NCBI RefSeq assembly: GCF_002911015.1
Contig: NZ_KZ626911.1
Coordinates: forward strand, 1 to 43,903
Length of the DNA stretch: 43,903 nucleotides
Direction: 5' to 3'
Source: Streptomyces populi
GTDB lineage: Bacteria; Actinomycetota; Actinomycetes; Streptomycetales; Streptomycetaceae
The translations under genes were made by a program, and so were the position numbers. A model generated the notes under the pieces. The model worked only from the letters and a program-made list of their open reading frames with translations. It did not search any database and was not told the origin of the DNA. Positions 7,835-15,493 of the stretch are shown piece after piece (within the stretch, counting starts at the first letter, position 1; each line of letters opens with the position of its first letter).

Positions 7835-9067
7835 GTGACGACCAAGGCTCTCGAAGGCATCCGGGTCCTGGACATGACGCACGTTCAGTCCGGTCCCTCG
7901 GCGACCCAGTTGATGGCATGGCTCGGCGCCGACGTGGTCAAACTCGAGGCGCCGACCGGCGACATCACCCGCACCCAGCTGCGGGACATCCCGGACGCCG
8001 ATTCCCTCTACTTCACCATGCTCAACAGCAACAAGCGCAGCATCACCCTCAACACCAAGACCGAGCGCGGCAAACAGCTCCTGACCGAGCTGATCCGCCG
8101 CTCCGACGTCATGGTGGAGAACTTCGGCCCCGGCGCGATCGACCGCATGGGCTTCACCTGGGACCGCATCCGCGAGATCAACCCGCGGATCGTCTACGCC
8201 TCCATCAAGGGCTTCGGGGACGGCCCTTACACCGGCTTCAAGGCGTACGAGGTGGTCGCGCAGGCCATGGGGGGCTCCATGGCCACCACCGGATTCGAGG
8301 ACGGCCCGCCGCTGGCCACCGGCGCCCAGATCGGCGACTCCGGAACCGGCGTCCACGCCGTCGCCGCCGTCCTGGCCGCGCTGCTCCAGCGCACCCGCAC
8401 CGGACGCGGCCAGCGCGTCAACGTGGCCATGCAGCACGCCGTCCTCAACCTGTGCCGGGTCAAGCTGCGCGACCAGCAGCGCCTGGCCCACGGGCCGCTC
8501 GCCGAGTACCCCAACGACGACTTCGGCGACGAGGTCCCGCGCTCGGGCAACGCCTCCGGCGGCGGTCAGCCCGGCTGGGCCGTCAAGTGCGCGCCCGGCG
8601 GCCCCAACGACTACGTCTACGTCATCGTCCAGCCCGCCGGCTGGAAGCCGATCACCCGGCTGATCGGCCGCCCCGAACTGGCCGACGACCCCGGCTGGTC
8701 CACGCCGGGGGCCCGGCTGCCGAGGCTCACCAAGATGTTCCAGCTCATCGAGGAGTGGACCAGCGGCCTGCCCAAGTGGCAGGTGCTGGAGCAGCTCAAC
8801 GCGGAGAACATCCCCTGCGGACCGATCCTGTCGACCAAGGAGATCATCGAGGACGCCTCACTCGTGGCCAACGAGATGGTCGTCGAGGTCGCCCACCCCA
8901 AACGCGGCTCCTACGTCACCGTCGGCAGCCCGCTCAAACTCTCCGACTCCCCCGTCGACATCACCGCCTCCCCGCTGCTCGGCGAGCACAACGAGGAGAT
9001 CTACATCGGCGAACTCGGCCTCGGCGACGAGGAACTGCGGCTTCTCAAGCAGGGCGGGGTGATCTGA
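7835..9067 (+). CDS. frc: Frc-type class III CoA transferase (formyl-CoA:oxalate CoA-transferase family)
   Basis: The product (410 aa) closely resembles Oxalobacter Frc and E. coli YfdW along its whole length. Shared features are DMTHVQSGP at the N-terminus, TMLNSNKRSITL, DVMVENFGPGAIDRMGF, the catalytic Asp168 in QIGDSGTGVH, and the glycine loop NASGGGQPGW that closes over the active site. These enzymes move CoA from formyl-CoA (or succinyl- or acetyl-CoA in relatives) to oxalate through aspartyl-CoA thioester and anhydride intermediates. Residue 48 is Gln, as in YfdW, where Oxalobacter Frc has Trp. The GTG start follows GAGGTGA. The next gene begins 1 bp after the stop, so they form an operon. 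True donor and acceptor are not proven by sequence. Confidence 0.88.
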   Translation: MTTKALEGIRVLDMTHVQSGPSATQLMAWLGADVVKLEAPTGDITRTQLRDIPDADSLYFTMLNSNKRSITLNTKTERGKQLLTELIRRSDVMVENFGPGAIDRMGFTWDRIREINPRIVYASIKGFGDGPYTGFKAYEVVAQAMGGSMATTGFEDGPPLATGAQIGDSGTGVHAVAAVLAALLQRTRTGRGQRVNVAMQHAVLNLCRVKLRDQQRLAHGPLAEYPNDDFGDEVPRSGNASGGGQPGWAVKCAPGGPNDYVYVIVQPAGWKPITRLIGRPELADDPGWSTPGARLPRLTKMFQLIEEWTSGLPKWQVLEQLNAENIPCGPILSTKEIIEDASLVANEMVVEVAHPKRGSYVTVGSPLKLSDSPVDITASPLLGEHNEEIYIGELGLGDEELRLLKQGGVI

Positions 9068-9068
9068 G

Positions 9069-11216
9069 GTGGCGGCACGGGACCGGGTGGCGCGGGTACG
9101 GGCGCTCCTCGACGGCGTCCGGCGCCAGGGGCGCGCCGCGCTGACGGCGCCGGAGGGCAGGCTGATCGCCGACGCCTACGGGATCGCCGTGCCCGGCGAG
9201 GAGCTGGCCCGTGACGAGGACGAGGCGGTGGCCCACGCGGAACGCTTCGGCGGCCCCGTGGTGATGAAGATCGTCTCCCCCGACATCCTGCACAAGACCG
9301 ACGCGGGCGGGGTGCTGGTCGGCGTCGAGGGCGAGGCGGACGTGCGGGCGGCCTTCCGGACGATCACCGGGAACGCCCGCGCGTACGACGAGCGCGCCCG
9401 GATCCACGGCGTCCAGGTGCAGGAGCTGGTCCCGCCGGGGCAGGAGGTCATCGTCGGCGCGGTGACCGACCCGACCTTCGGGAAGGTCGTCGCCTTCGGG
9501 CTCGGCGGTGTGCTCGTCGAAGTGCTGAAGGACGTCACCTTCCGGCTCGCGCCCGTCGACACGGACGAGGCGCTGTCCATGCTCGACTCGATCCGCTCGG
9601 CCCAGGTCCTGCGCGGGGTGCGCGGCGGGCCCGCGGTGGACCGGACCGCCGTGGCCGAGCAGATCCGCCGGGTCTCCGAACTCGTCACGGACTTCCCCGA
9701 GATCGCGGAGGTGGACCTCAACCCGGTGATCGCGGGCCCGGACGGCGCCGTCGCGGCGGACATCCGCGTGATCCTCGGCGCGAACGCCCCGGCCGGGCGG
9801 CGCCGTTACACCCGGGACGAGATCCTCGCCTCCATGGACCGGCTGATGCGGCCGCGGTCGATCGCCGTGATCGGCGCCTCGGACGTGCCGGGCAAGATCG
9901 GTCACGCGGTGCTGCGCAACCTCGTCGACGGGGGCTTCGCGGGCGAGATCCACCCGGTGAACCCCAAGGCCGACGACATCCAGGGGCGCAAGGCCTACGC
10001 GAGCGTCATGGACATCCCGGGCGAGGTGGACGTCGCGGTGTTCGCCGTCCCCGCCCGGGCGGTGGCACGGGTCCTGGAGGAGGTGGGACGCAAGAACATC
10101 CCCAACGCCGTCCTGATCCCCTCCGGGTTCGCGGAGACCGGCGAACAGGGGCTCCAGGACGAGATCACGGCCATCGGCGAGCGGTACGGCGTCCGGCTGC
10201 TCGGCCCGAACATCTACGGCTACTACTCGACCTGGCAGGACGTGTGCGCCACGTTCTGCACCCCCTACGACGTGAAGGGCGGTGTCGCGCTCTCCTCGCA
10301 GTCCGGCGGGATCGGCATGGCCGTCCTGGGATTCGCGCGGACCACGAACACGGGCGTGTCGGCGATCGTCGGACTCGGCAACAAGGCCGACCTGGACGAG
10401 GACGACCTGCTCACCTGGTTCGGCGAGGACCCGCGCACCCGGTGCGTGGCGATGCACCTGGAGGACCTCAAGGACGGCCGCGCCTTCGTGGAGGCGGCCC
10501 GCGCCACCGTCCCGAAGAAGCCCGTCGTGGTCCTGAAGGCCGGGCGGACCGCCGCCGGCGCGCGGGCCGCGGGCTCGCACACCGGAGCCCTCGCGGGCGA
10601 CGACGCCGTGTACGACGACGTCCTCCGGCAGGCCGGGGTCATCAGGGCCCCCGGGCTGAACGACATGCTGGAGTACGCGCGCGCCCTGCCGGTGCTGCCC
10701 GCTCCCCGGGGCGACAACGTCGTGATCATCACCGGCGCGGGCGGCAGCGGTGTCCTGCTGTCCGACGCGGTGACCGACAACGGGCTGTCCCTGATGGAGA
10801 TCCCGCCGGATCTCGACGCCGCCTTCCGGGAGTTCATCCCGCCCTTCGGGGCCGCGGGCAACCCGGTGGACATCACGGGCGGGGAGCCGCCGTCGACGTA
10901 CGAGGCGACGATCCGGCTCGGCCTCGAGGATCCGCGCGTCCACGCGCTCGTCCTCGGTTACTGGCACACGATCGTGACCCCTCCCATGGTCTTCGCCGAG
11001 CTCACCGCGCGCGTGGTGGCCGAGTTCCGCGAACGCGGCGTCGAGAAGCCCGTGGTGGCGTCGCTCGCGGGCGACGTCGAGGTCGAGGAGGCGTGCCGGT
11101 ACCTGTACGAGCGGGGGGTCGTGGCCTACCCGTACACGACCGAGATGCCGGTGGCCGTCCTCGGTGCGAAGTACCGCTGGGCACGTGCGGCCGGCTTGTT
11201 GGGGGGTCGTTCATGA
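9069..11216 (+). CDS. Fused NDP-forming acyl-CoA synthetase (ATP-grasp plus CoA-binding/ligase domains)
   Basis: The product (715 aa) is a single-chain member of the acetate-CoA ligase (ADP-forming) family. The order is beta-like first: an ATP-grasp domain (about residues 15-235, with VVMKIVSPDILHKTDAGGV), then an alpha-like CoA-binding domain (about 255-390, from MRPRSIAVIGASDVPGKIGH), then the ligase domains. The phosphohistidine motif is SHTGALAG. Such enzymes interconvert acyl-CoA plus NDP and acid plus NTP. The GTG start lies 1 bp after the frc stop, so translation is probably coupled. In this setting it could activate the imported acid or recover energy from an acyl-CoA product. Acyl specificity cannot be read from sequence. 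Confidence 0.88.
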   Translation: MAARDRVARVRALLDGVRRQGRAALTAPEGRLIADAYGIAVPGEELARDEDEAVAHAERFGGPVVMKIVSPDILHKTDAGGVLVGVEGEADVRAAFRTITGNARAYDERARIHGVQVQELVPPGQEVIVGAVTDPTFGKVVAFGLGGVLVEVLKDVTFRLAPVDTDEALSMLDSIRSAQVLRGVRGGPAVDRTAVAEQIRRVSELVTDFPEIAEVDLNPVIAGPDGAVAADIRVILGANAPAGRRRYTRDEILASMDRLMRPRSIAVIGASDVPGKIGHAVLRNLVDGGFAGEIHPVNPKADDIQGRKAYASVMDIPGEVDVAVFAVPARAVARVLEEVGRKNIPNAVLIPSGFAETGEQGLQDEITAIGERYGVRLLGPNIYGYYSTWQDVCATFCTPYDVKGGVALSSQSGGIGMAVLGFARTTNTGVSAIVGLGNKADLDEDDLLTWFGEDPRTRCVAMHLEDLKDGRAFVEAARATVPKKPVVVLKAGRTAAGARAAGSHTGALAGDDAVYDDVLRQAGVIRAPGLNDMLEYARALPVLPAPRGDNVVIITGAGGSGVLLSDAVTDNGLSLMEIPPDLDAAFREFIPPFGAAGNPVDITGGEPPSTYEATIRLGLEDPRVHALVLGYWHTIVTPPMVFAELTARVVAEFRERGVEKPVVASLAGDVEVEEACRYLYERGVVAYPYTTEMPVAVLGAKYRWARAAGLLGGRS

Positions 11217-11228
11217 CATGAGGACGCG

Positions 11229-11263
11229 CGGGGGCGGCCGACGGTGCGCGTCGGCCGCCCCCG
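11229..11263 (+). terminator. Strong hairpin after the frc/acyl-CoA synthetase operon
   Basis: A perfect 15-bp G/C stem (CGGGGGCGGCCGACG and its complement) closes a 5-nt loop, 12 bp after the synthetase stop. No T-run follows. It may terminate or attenuate transcription before the carrier gene, or protect the 3' end of the message. Confidence 0.6.
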
Positions 11264-11339
11264 GGACCCGCGGGCGCACGAAAGGCATGTGGCAGGGGGC
11301 GCTGACCCGTTCTTTCGACGCAAGGGGATCTCGATCGAC

Positions 11340-12728
11340 ATGACAACCACCGGCTACTCGACTCCGGTGCCTCATCGAGAGGTGAAGGACCGGCACGGAC
11401 GCGTGTACCGCGTCGGCGAGACCGACATCGACATCATGGGCCGGAAACGTGCCTGGATGGTCTTCCTGCCCTGGGCGGGCATGCTGGGCATCAGCTCCGC
11501 CGAGTACGCCTTCACGTCGGCGGAGGACACGCTCCACGAGGCCCACCTGTGGAGCAGCGGACACATCTTCTGGCTGATGGGCGTCTGGGTGTTCTTCCAG
11601 GCGGCCGTGGCCTTCCCGGCCGGGCAACTGCGCGAGAGCGGCAGGCTCCCCGCCCGTACGGCGATGCTGCTGGGCGCGCTCGGCACCCTGCTCGGCTATG
11701 TGTCCCTGGCGTTCGCGCCGCACGTCGTGGTCGCCTATCTCGGCTTCGGCATGTGCAGCGGCATCGGAGCGGGTCTCGTCTACGCGACCTGCGTGAACAT
11801 GGTCGGCAAGTGGTACCCGGAGCGCAAGGGCGGCAAGACGGGCTTCGTCAACGGCGGTTTCGCCTACGGGTCCGTGCCCTTCGTCTTCCTGTTCACCTCG
11901 TACATGGACCTGGGCAACTACCGGGGCGTCCTGGTGGGAGTCGGTCTGCTCTGCTGCACCGTGGTCGCGGCGGCCGGCTGGTTCTTCAAGGACCCGCCGA
12001 AGGGCTGGTGGCCGCCGGACGTGGACCCGCTGAAGGTGCCGGACGACCCCAAGGTCCGGCGGGCGCTGGAGAAGAACCCGCCGGCGCCGAAGCAGTACAC
12101 CCCGAAGGAGGCCGCGCGTACACCCGTTCTGTGGATGATGTGGTTCTGTCTGCTGTGCACGGCCGGCATCAACATCTTCGGCATCGCCTTCCAGGTGCCC
12201 TTCGGCAAGGACATGGGCTTCGCGGGCGGGATCGTGGCCACGGCGATGTCGCTGAAGGCCGTCGTCAACGGCACCGGGCGCGGGGTCATCGGCTGGATCT
12301 CCGACCGCGTCGGGCGGCGCCACACGCTGATCATCGTGTGTCTGGTGCTCGGTTCCGCCCAGTTCGGCGTGCTGGTCTCGGGTCAGATGGGCAGCATGCC
12401 GTTCTTCCTGTTCTGCTCCATGGTCTCCGGTTTCGGCGGCGGCGCGATCTTCCCGCTGTTCGCGGCCATGACCGCGGACTACTTCGGTGAGAACAACAAC
12501 GCCTCCAACTACGGGATGGTCTACAGCTCGAAGCTGATCTCGGGCCTCGTGGGCTCCGGCCTGGGCGCGGTCGTCGTCGGCGCGTGGGACTACCACGGCG
12601 CCTTCGTGCTCGCCGGGTCCATCGGTCTGGCCTCCGCCGTACTGGCCCTGTTCCTCAAGGCCCCGGACCGGCCCGGGGCCCGCGTCGTCGCCAATCCGCA
12701 CCCGCTCGGAGAGGAGGCCGCGTCATGA
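11340..12728 (+). CDS. OxlT-family (oxalate/formate antiporter-like) MFS transporter
   Basis: The product (462 aa) is a 12-helix major facilitator of the oxalate:formate antiporter family. Visible are WMVFLPWAGMLGISSAEYAF in helix 1, the amphipathic KWYPERKGGKTGFVNGGFAYG after helix 4, and the mid-protein signature VNGTGRGVIGWISDRVGRRH before helix 8. ATG 11340 follows AAGGGGA at a rather long 11-nt spacing. The upstream in-frame start adds only Arg/Pro-rich sequence. The gene is downstream of frc and the acyl-CoA synthetase, separated by a hairpin, so uptake of the Frc substrate is the natural inference. Its stop overlaps a 10-codon ORF by ATGA. That ORF may be the relic of a small-subunit gene like the one paired with the second carrier. 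Confidence 0.88.
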   Translation: MTTTGYSTPVPHREVKDRHGRVYRVGETDIDIMGRKRAWMVFLPWAGMLGISSAEYAFTSAEDTLHEAHLWSSGHIFWLMGVWVFFQAAVAFPAGQLRESGRLPARTAMLLGALGTLLGYVSLAFAPHVVVAYLGFGMCSGIGAGLVYATCVNMVGKWYPERKGGKTGFVNGGFAYGSVPFVFLFTSYMDLGNYRGVLVGVGLLCCTVVAAAGWFFKDPPKGWWPPDVDPLKVPDDPKVRRALEKNPPAPKQYTPKEAARTPVLWMMWFCLLCTAGINIFGIAFQVPFGKDMGFAGGIVATAMSLKAVVNGTGRGVIGWISDRVGRRHTLIIVCLVLGSAQFGVLVSGQMGSMPFFLFCSMVSGFGGGAIFPLFAAMTADYFGENNNASNYGMVYSSKLISGLVGSGLGAVVVGAWDYHGAFVLAGSIGLASAVLALFLKAPDRPGARVVANPHPLGEEAAS

Positions 12729-12757
12729 CGGAGCCATCGCCACGGCCGCTCGGCTGA
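12725..12757 (+). pseudogene. Ten-codon ORF, possible remnant of an MFS small-subunit gene
   Basis: An ATG overlaps the carrier stop codon (ATGA) and encodes only MTEPSPRPLG before a TGA. The intact small-subunit gene next to the other OxlT-family carrier also begins by overlapping its carrier and has a short polar Pro-rich head before one hydrophobic helix. Here only such a head is left, and a terminator begins 5 bp later. It could also be a chance ORF. Confidence 0.3.
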
Positions 12758-12762
12758 GCGGC

Positions 12763-12806
12763 CACGGGCCACGGGCCGCCCTGACGAGGGCGGCCCGTGG
12801 CCCGTG
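12763..12806 (+). terminator. Perfect 20-bp hairpin downstream of the first OxlT-family carrier
   Basis: Arms 12763-12782 and 12787-12806 are perfectly complementary around a GACG tetraloop. The stem is almost entirely G/C and lies 34 bp beyond the carrier stop. There is no T-run, which is common for Streptomyces terminators. It would stop transcription from the frc side before the opposite-strand gene fragment. Confidence 0.75.
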
Positions 12807-12821
12807 CTCGGGTGACGGCTG

Positions 12822-13103
12822 CTTCACGACGACGTAGTCGGCGGTCGAGGTGGCGGCGCCGGTGGTGCCGGTACCGGCGAACACCCAGCGCCACGAACCC
12901 TCGGCGAGGGCGGGGACGGTGGCCCTCAGCGCGCCGTCCGTGCCGGAGGTGACCGTCCTGACGGTCGTGTAGGCACCGGCGTTCTTGTCGCGGAACTGGA
13001 GCTGCGCCTGCTGGTTGATGCTGCCGGCGTACCGGCCGGTCTCCCGGTTGGCGCGGGTCAGCCGGCCGGTGATGGTGATGGTGCCGCCGTACTTCGCCGG
13101 CTC
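12822..13103 (-). pseudogene. Fragment of a secreted Ig-like/beta-sandwich protein gene
   Basis: About 90 codons on the minus strand read KYGGTITITGRLTR… to …TSTADYVVVKQ. This looks like the last beta-sandwich repeat of the Streptomyces secreted proteins that carry 'GTVTVSGRLTRV…' repeats and end shortly after a 'DYV/DFV' motif. Upstream there is no signal peptide, only Arg/Pro/Ser-rich sequence that does not resemble coding sequence. Downstream the frame runs without a stop through the palindromic terminator of the opposing gene. Both ends therefore look lost, and the piece is probably a decayed gene remnant. A frameshifted or recently truncated gene is the alternative. Confidence 0.5.
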
Positions 13104-13282
13104 CGGTCGGGATCCTCGCTCCTTCCGGCTCCCCTCCCCGGGTGGTGAGGCCGCGTCAGGTGCGGTGGTCCCGGCGGGCTTCGTCCGCTCCGGGGCGACG
13201 GAGGAATGGTGGGTGAAGTGCCGGGACTTCCGGCGGTGCGGCCGCATACGATCTCCACAGACCATCTGTCACGGGGGGACGT

Positions 13283-14632
13283 ATGAGCGGGGCCGGGGAC
13301 GAGGCGGGGTACACGTCGGTGGACGTGCCGGTGCTGCCGTCGGCGCGCGGGGGGCCGGATCCGGCGCCGGACGGAGGCGTGGACCGGGCGGCACCGGGCG
13401 GGATGGCACACCCGCCGGGCGACGGATCCGTGACCCCGCGTGCGGACGGGGCGGGGCTCCCGGCGGAGGACGGGGCCGGGCGGCGGGTCAGTACCCTGGA
13501 GCTCTTCTTCGACCTCGTCTTCGTGTTCACCCTCACGCAGCTCACCGTGCTGCTCACCTCCGACCTGTCGTTCGCGACGGCGGCCCGCGTAGCGCTGATC
13601 TTCGTGGTGCTGTTCTGGATGTACGGCGCGTACGCGTACCTCACCAACCAGGTTCCGCCCGACCGGCCTTCACGGCGGATCCTGTTGCTGCTGGGCATGG
13701 GCGCGTTCCTGGTGTGCGCCCTGGCCATCCCGCGCGCCTTCGACGACGGAGGCGTGGTCTTCGGTCTGGGCTTCCTCGCCGTCGTCCTCGTGCACAGCGC
13801 GCTCTACACCCGCGGCCACGGCCGTGACGTCATCTGGTACGCGGTGCCGAACTCGCTGGCCGCGCTGGCCGTCACGGCGGCGGGGCTGTTCGACGGCCTC
13901 CGTGCCGACGGGCTGTGGCTGCTGGCGCTGGTCCTGCAGTTCGTGACGCCGTTCTTCGCCGAGCACGGGGCCAGGCGGCGGGGCGGGCGTGACGCCGCGG
14001 CGCTGCGCACGCAGTTGGGCGCGCTCGACCCGGCCCACTTCGTCGAGCGGCACGGGCTGCTGCTCATCGTCGCGTTCGGCGAGTCCGTCATCGCGATCGG
14101 CATCGGGATCGGGGACCGGCCGCTCACCGCGGATCTGTTCGCCGGCGCCTTCCTCGCGCTCGCGCTGGCCGGGGCCCTGTGGTGGACGTACTTCGTACGC
14201 GACGAGCACGCCGCGGAGGCCGCGTTCACGGCGACGCCGCCGGACCGTCGCTGGCGCCTGGCCATGAACGCGTACTACTACGCCTTCCTGCCCATGCTCC
14301 TCGGCATCGCCTACTGCGCGGCCGGGGTGAAGAAGACGCTCGGCCACCTCACCGAGCAGTCGGGGACCGGTCCGGCGCTGGCGCTCGCGGGCGGGGTCGC
14401 GCTGTTCCTCGCCGGGGACGTGGCGTTCCGCTCGGTGCTGCGGCTGGGGCCGGTGACGTTCCGCGCGGTCGCCGTGCCCGTCGCGGCGGCCACCGCGCTG
14501 CTCGGCGTCCGGCTCTCGGCGGTCGCCGAACTGCTCGCGCTGGTCGCGGTGTTGGTGGTGATGCTCGGCGTGGAGGCCCGCTGGTCACCCGCCCACCCCG
14601 TCCCCCGGACCGAGGCGGCGTCCACCGGGTGA
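13283..14632 (+). CDS. Low temperature requirement protein A (LtrA) family membrane protein
   Basis: The product (449 aa) matches the LtrA family. After a disordered Pro/Gly/Asp-rich N-terminus of about 70 residues comes the hallmark RRVSTLELFFDLVFVFTLTQL, followed by roughly ten or eleven hydrophobic helices. The mid-protein motif ERHGLLLIVAFGESVIAIG is also characteristic. LtrA was named from a Listeria cold-growth mutant, and its biochemical role is unknown. The ATG has GGGGGGA upstream. Its TGA directly abuts the TAG of the converging GntR gene, leaving no intergenic space for a terminator. Confidence 0.9.
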   Translation: MSGAGDEAGYTSVDVPVLPSARGGPDPAPDGGVDRAAPGGMAHPPGDGSVTPRADGAGLPAEDGAGRRVSTLELFFDLVFVFTLTQLTVLLTSDLSFATAARVALIFVVLFWMYGAYAYLTNQVPPDRPSRRILLLLGMGAFLVCALAIPRAFDDGGVVFGLGFLAVVLVHSALYTRGHGRDVIWYAVPNSLAALAVTAAGLFDGLRADGLWLLALVLQFVTPFFAEHGARRRGGRDAAALRTQLGALDPAHFVERHGLLLIVAFGESVIAIGIGIGDRPLTADLFAGAFLALALAGALWWTYFVRDEHAAEAAFTATPPDRRWRLAMNAYYYAFLPMLLGIAYCAAGVKKTLGHLTEQSGTGPALALAGGVALFLAGDVAFRSVLRLGPVTFRAVAVPVAAATALLGVRLSAVAELLALVAVLVVMLGVEARWSPAHPVPRTEAASTG

Positions 14633-15310
14633 CTACTTCTCGCGGTCGTGGTACATCTGCCGCGTGTGTTCGGTGTGGGCCCGCATGACGTCGGTGGCCC
14701 GCTGTTCGTCGCGCTCCGCTATCGCGGCGATCAGCTCGCGGTGTTCTGTCCAGGACTGGCGGCCGCGTTGCCGGGCCACCGGCGTGTAGTACCAGCGGAC
14801 CCGGCGGTCGACCTGTGCGGCGAGCTCGGCGAGGACCGTGTTCCCGGCGAGTTCCATGACCTTGGCGTGCAGCCGCGCGTTCGTCGCGACCGCGGCGTCG
14901 ACGTCGTCGGCGGCGACCGCCCGCTCGCCCTCGGCGCACAGGTCCTCGAGCGCGCCGATGGCGGCTGCGCCCGCGTTGGCGGCGGCGAGCCGGGCCGCTT
15001 CGGCCTCCAGGAGCGTACGGACCGTGAGGAGCTGGTCGGCCTCCTCCTCGGTCGGCTCGTGCACGAACGCGCCCTGGGCGGGCCGCAGATCGACCCAGCC
15101 CTCGGTGCTCAGCCGCTGGAGGGCCTCCCGCACGGGCTGCCGTGACACTCCGAGATGACCGGCGAGTTCGCTCTCCACGAGGTGCTGGCCCGGCTTCAGT
15201 GCGCGGGTGGTGATGAGTTCGAGCAGTGCCTCGTAGACGCGGTCACGGAGCGGGCCGGGCCGCTCGAGCCTCGGTACCGCTCCCTGAGGCAGTCCTGTCG
15301 ACAACGTCAC
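14633..15310 (-). CDS. GntR family transcriptional regulator, FCD subfamily
   Basis: The product (225 aa) has an N-terminal winged helix (about residues 18-85, with LRDRVYEALLELITTRALKPGQ and VSRQPVREALQRLSTEGWV) and a C-terminal FCD ligand-binding domain (about 95-215). Metal-site residues of the FCD fold are visible: Asn and His in NARLHAKVMELAGN, His in WTEHRELI, and a later His in HTEHTRQM. FCD regulators usually sense small carboxylates, often with a bound divalent metal. The GTG start follows AGGAGGGA. Its own promoter region contains one copy of a 14-bp motif shared with the sucC/frc region and an OxlT-carrier promoter. It is therefore the best candidate local regulator of the CoA/oxalate genes. 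Confidence 0.92.
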   Translation of the reverse strand: MTLSTGLPQGAVPRLERPGPLRDRVYEALLELITTRALKPGQHLVESELAGHLGVSRQPVREALQRLSTEGWVDLRPAQGAFVHEPTEEEADQLLTVRTLLEAEAARLAAANAGAAAIGALEDLCAEGERAVAADDVDAAVATNARLHAKVMELAGNTVLAELAAQVDRRVRWYYTPVARQRGRQSWTEHRELIAAIAERDEQRATDVMRAHTEHTRQMYHDREK

Positions 15311-15368
15311 GGTCCCTCCTGGGCGGCGTCGTCGCCGCGATAGGAAAGTCGGTCATCAATTGTCTTTC

Positions 15369-15382
15369 GCCTACAGTCTACG
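15369..15382 (-). promoter_or_regulatory. Putative GntR operator upstream of the GntR gene (motif site D)
   Basis: On the minus strand the site reads CGTAGACTGTAGGC, matching 12 of 14 positions of the sucC/frc site. It lies about 60 bp upstream of the GntR start codon, where autoregulation would act. A nearby GACAAT half-element sits in the same A/T-richer patch. Confidence 0.5.
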
Positions 15383-15493
15383 GCGCACGAACGCCGGGCA
15401 GACACGGGAGTCGGCCTTGTCACACCCGGGGAGGCGGAGGCCGACGGGCGGCTCGGCCGCTCCACGGACGGCGGGCGGGCGGCCCGGGGCGCC

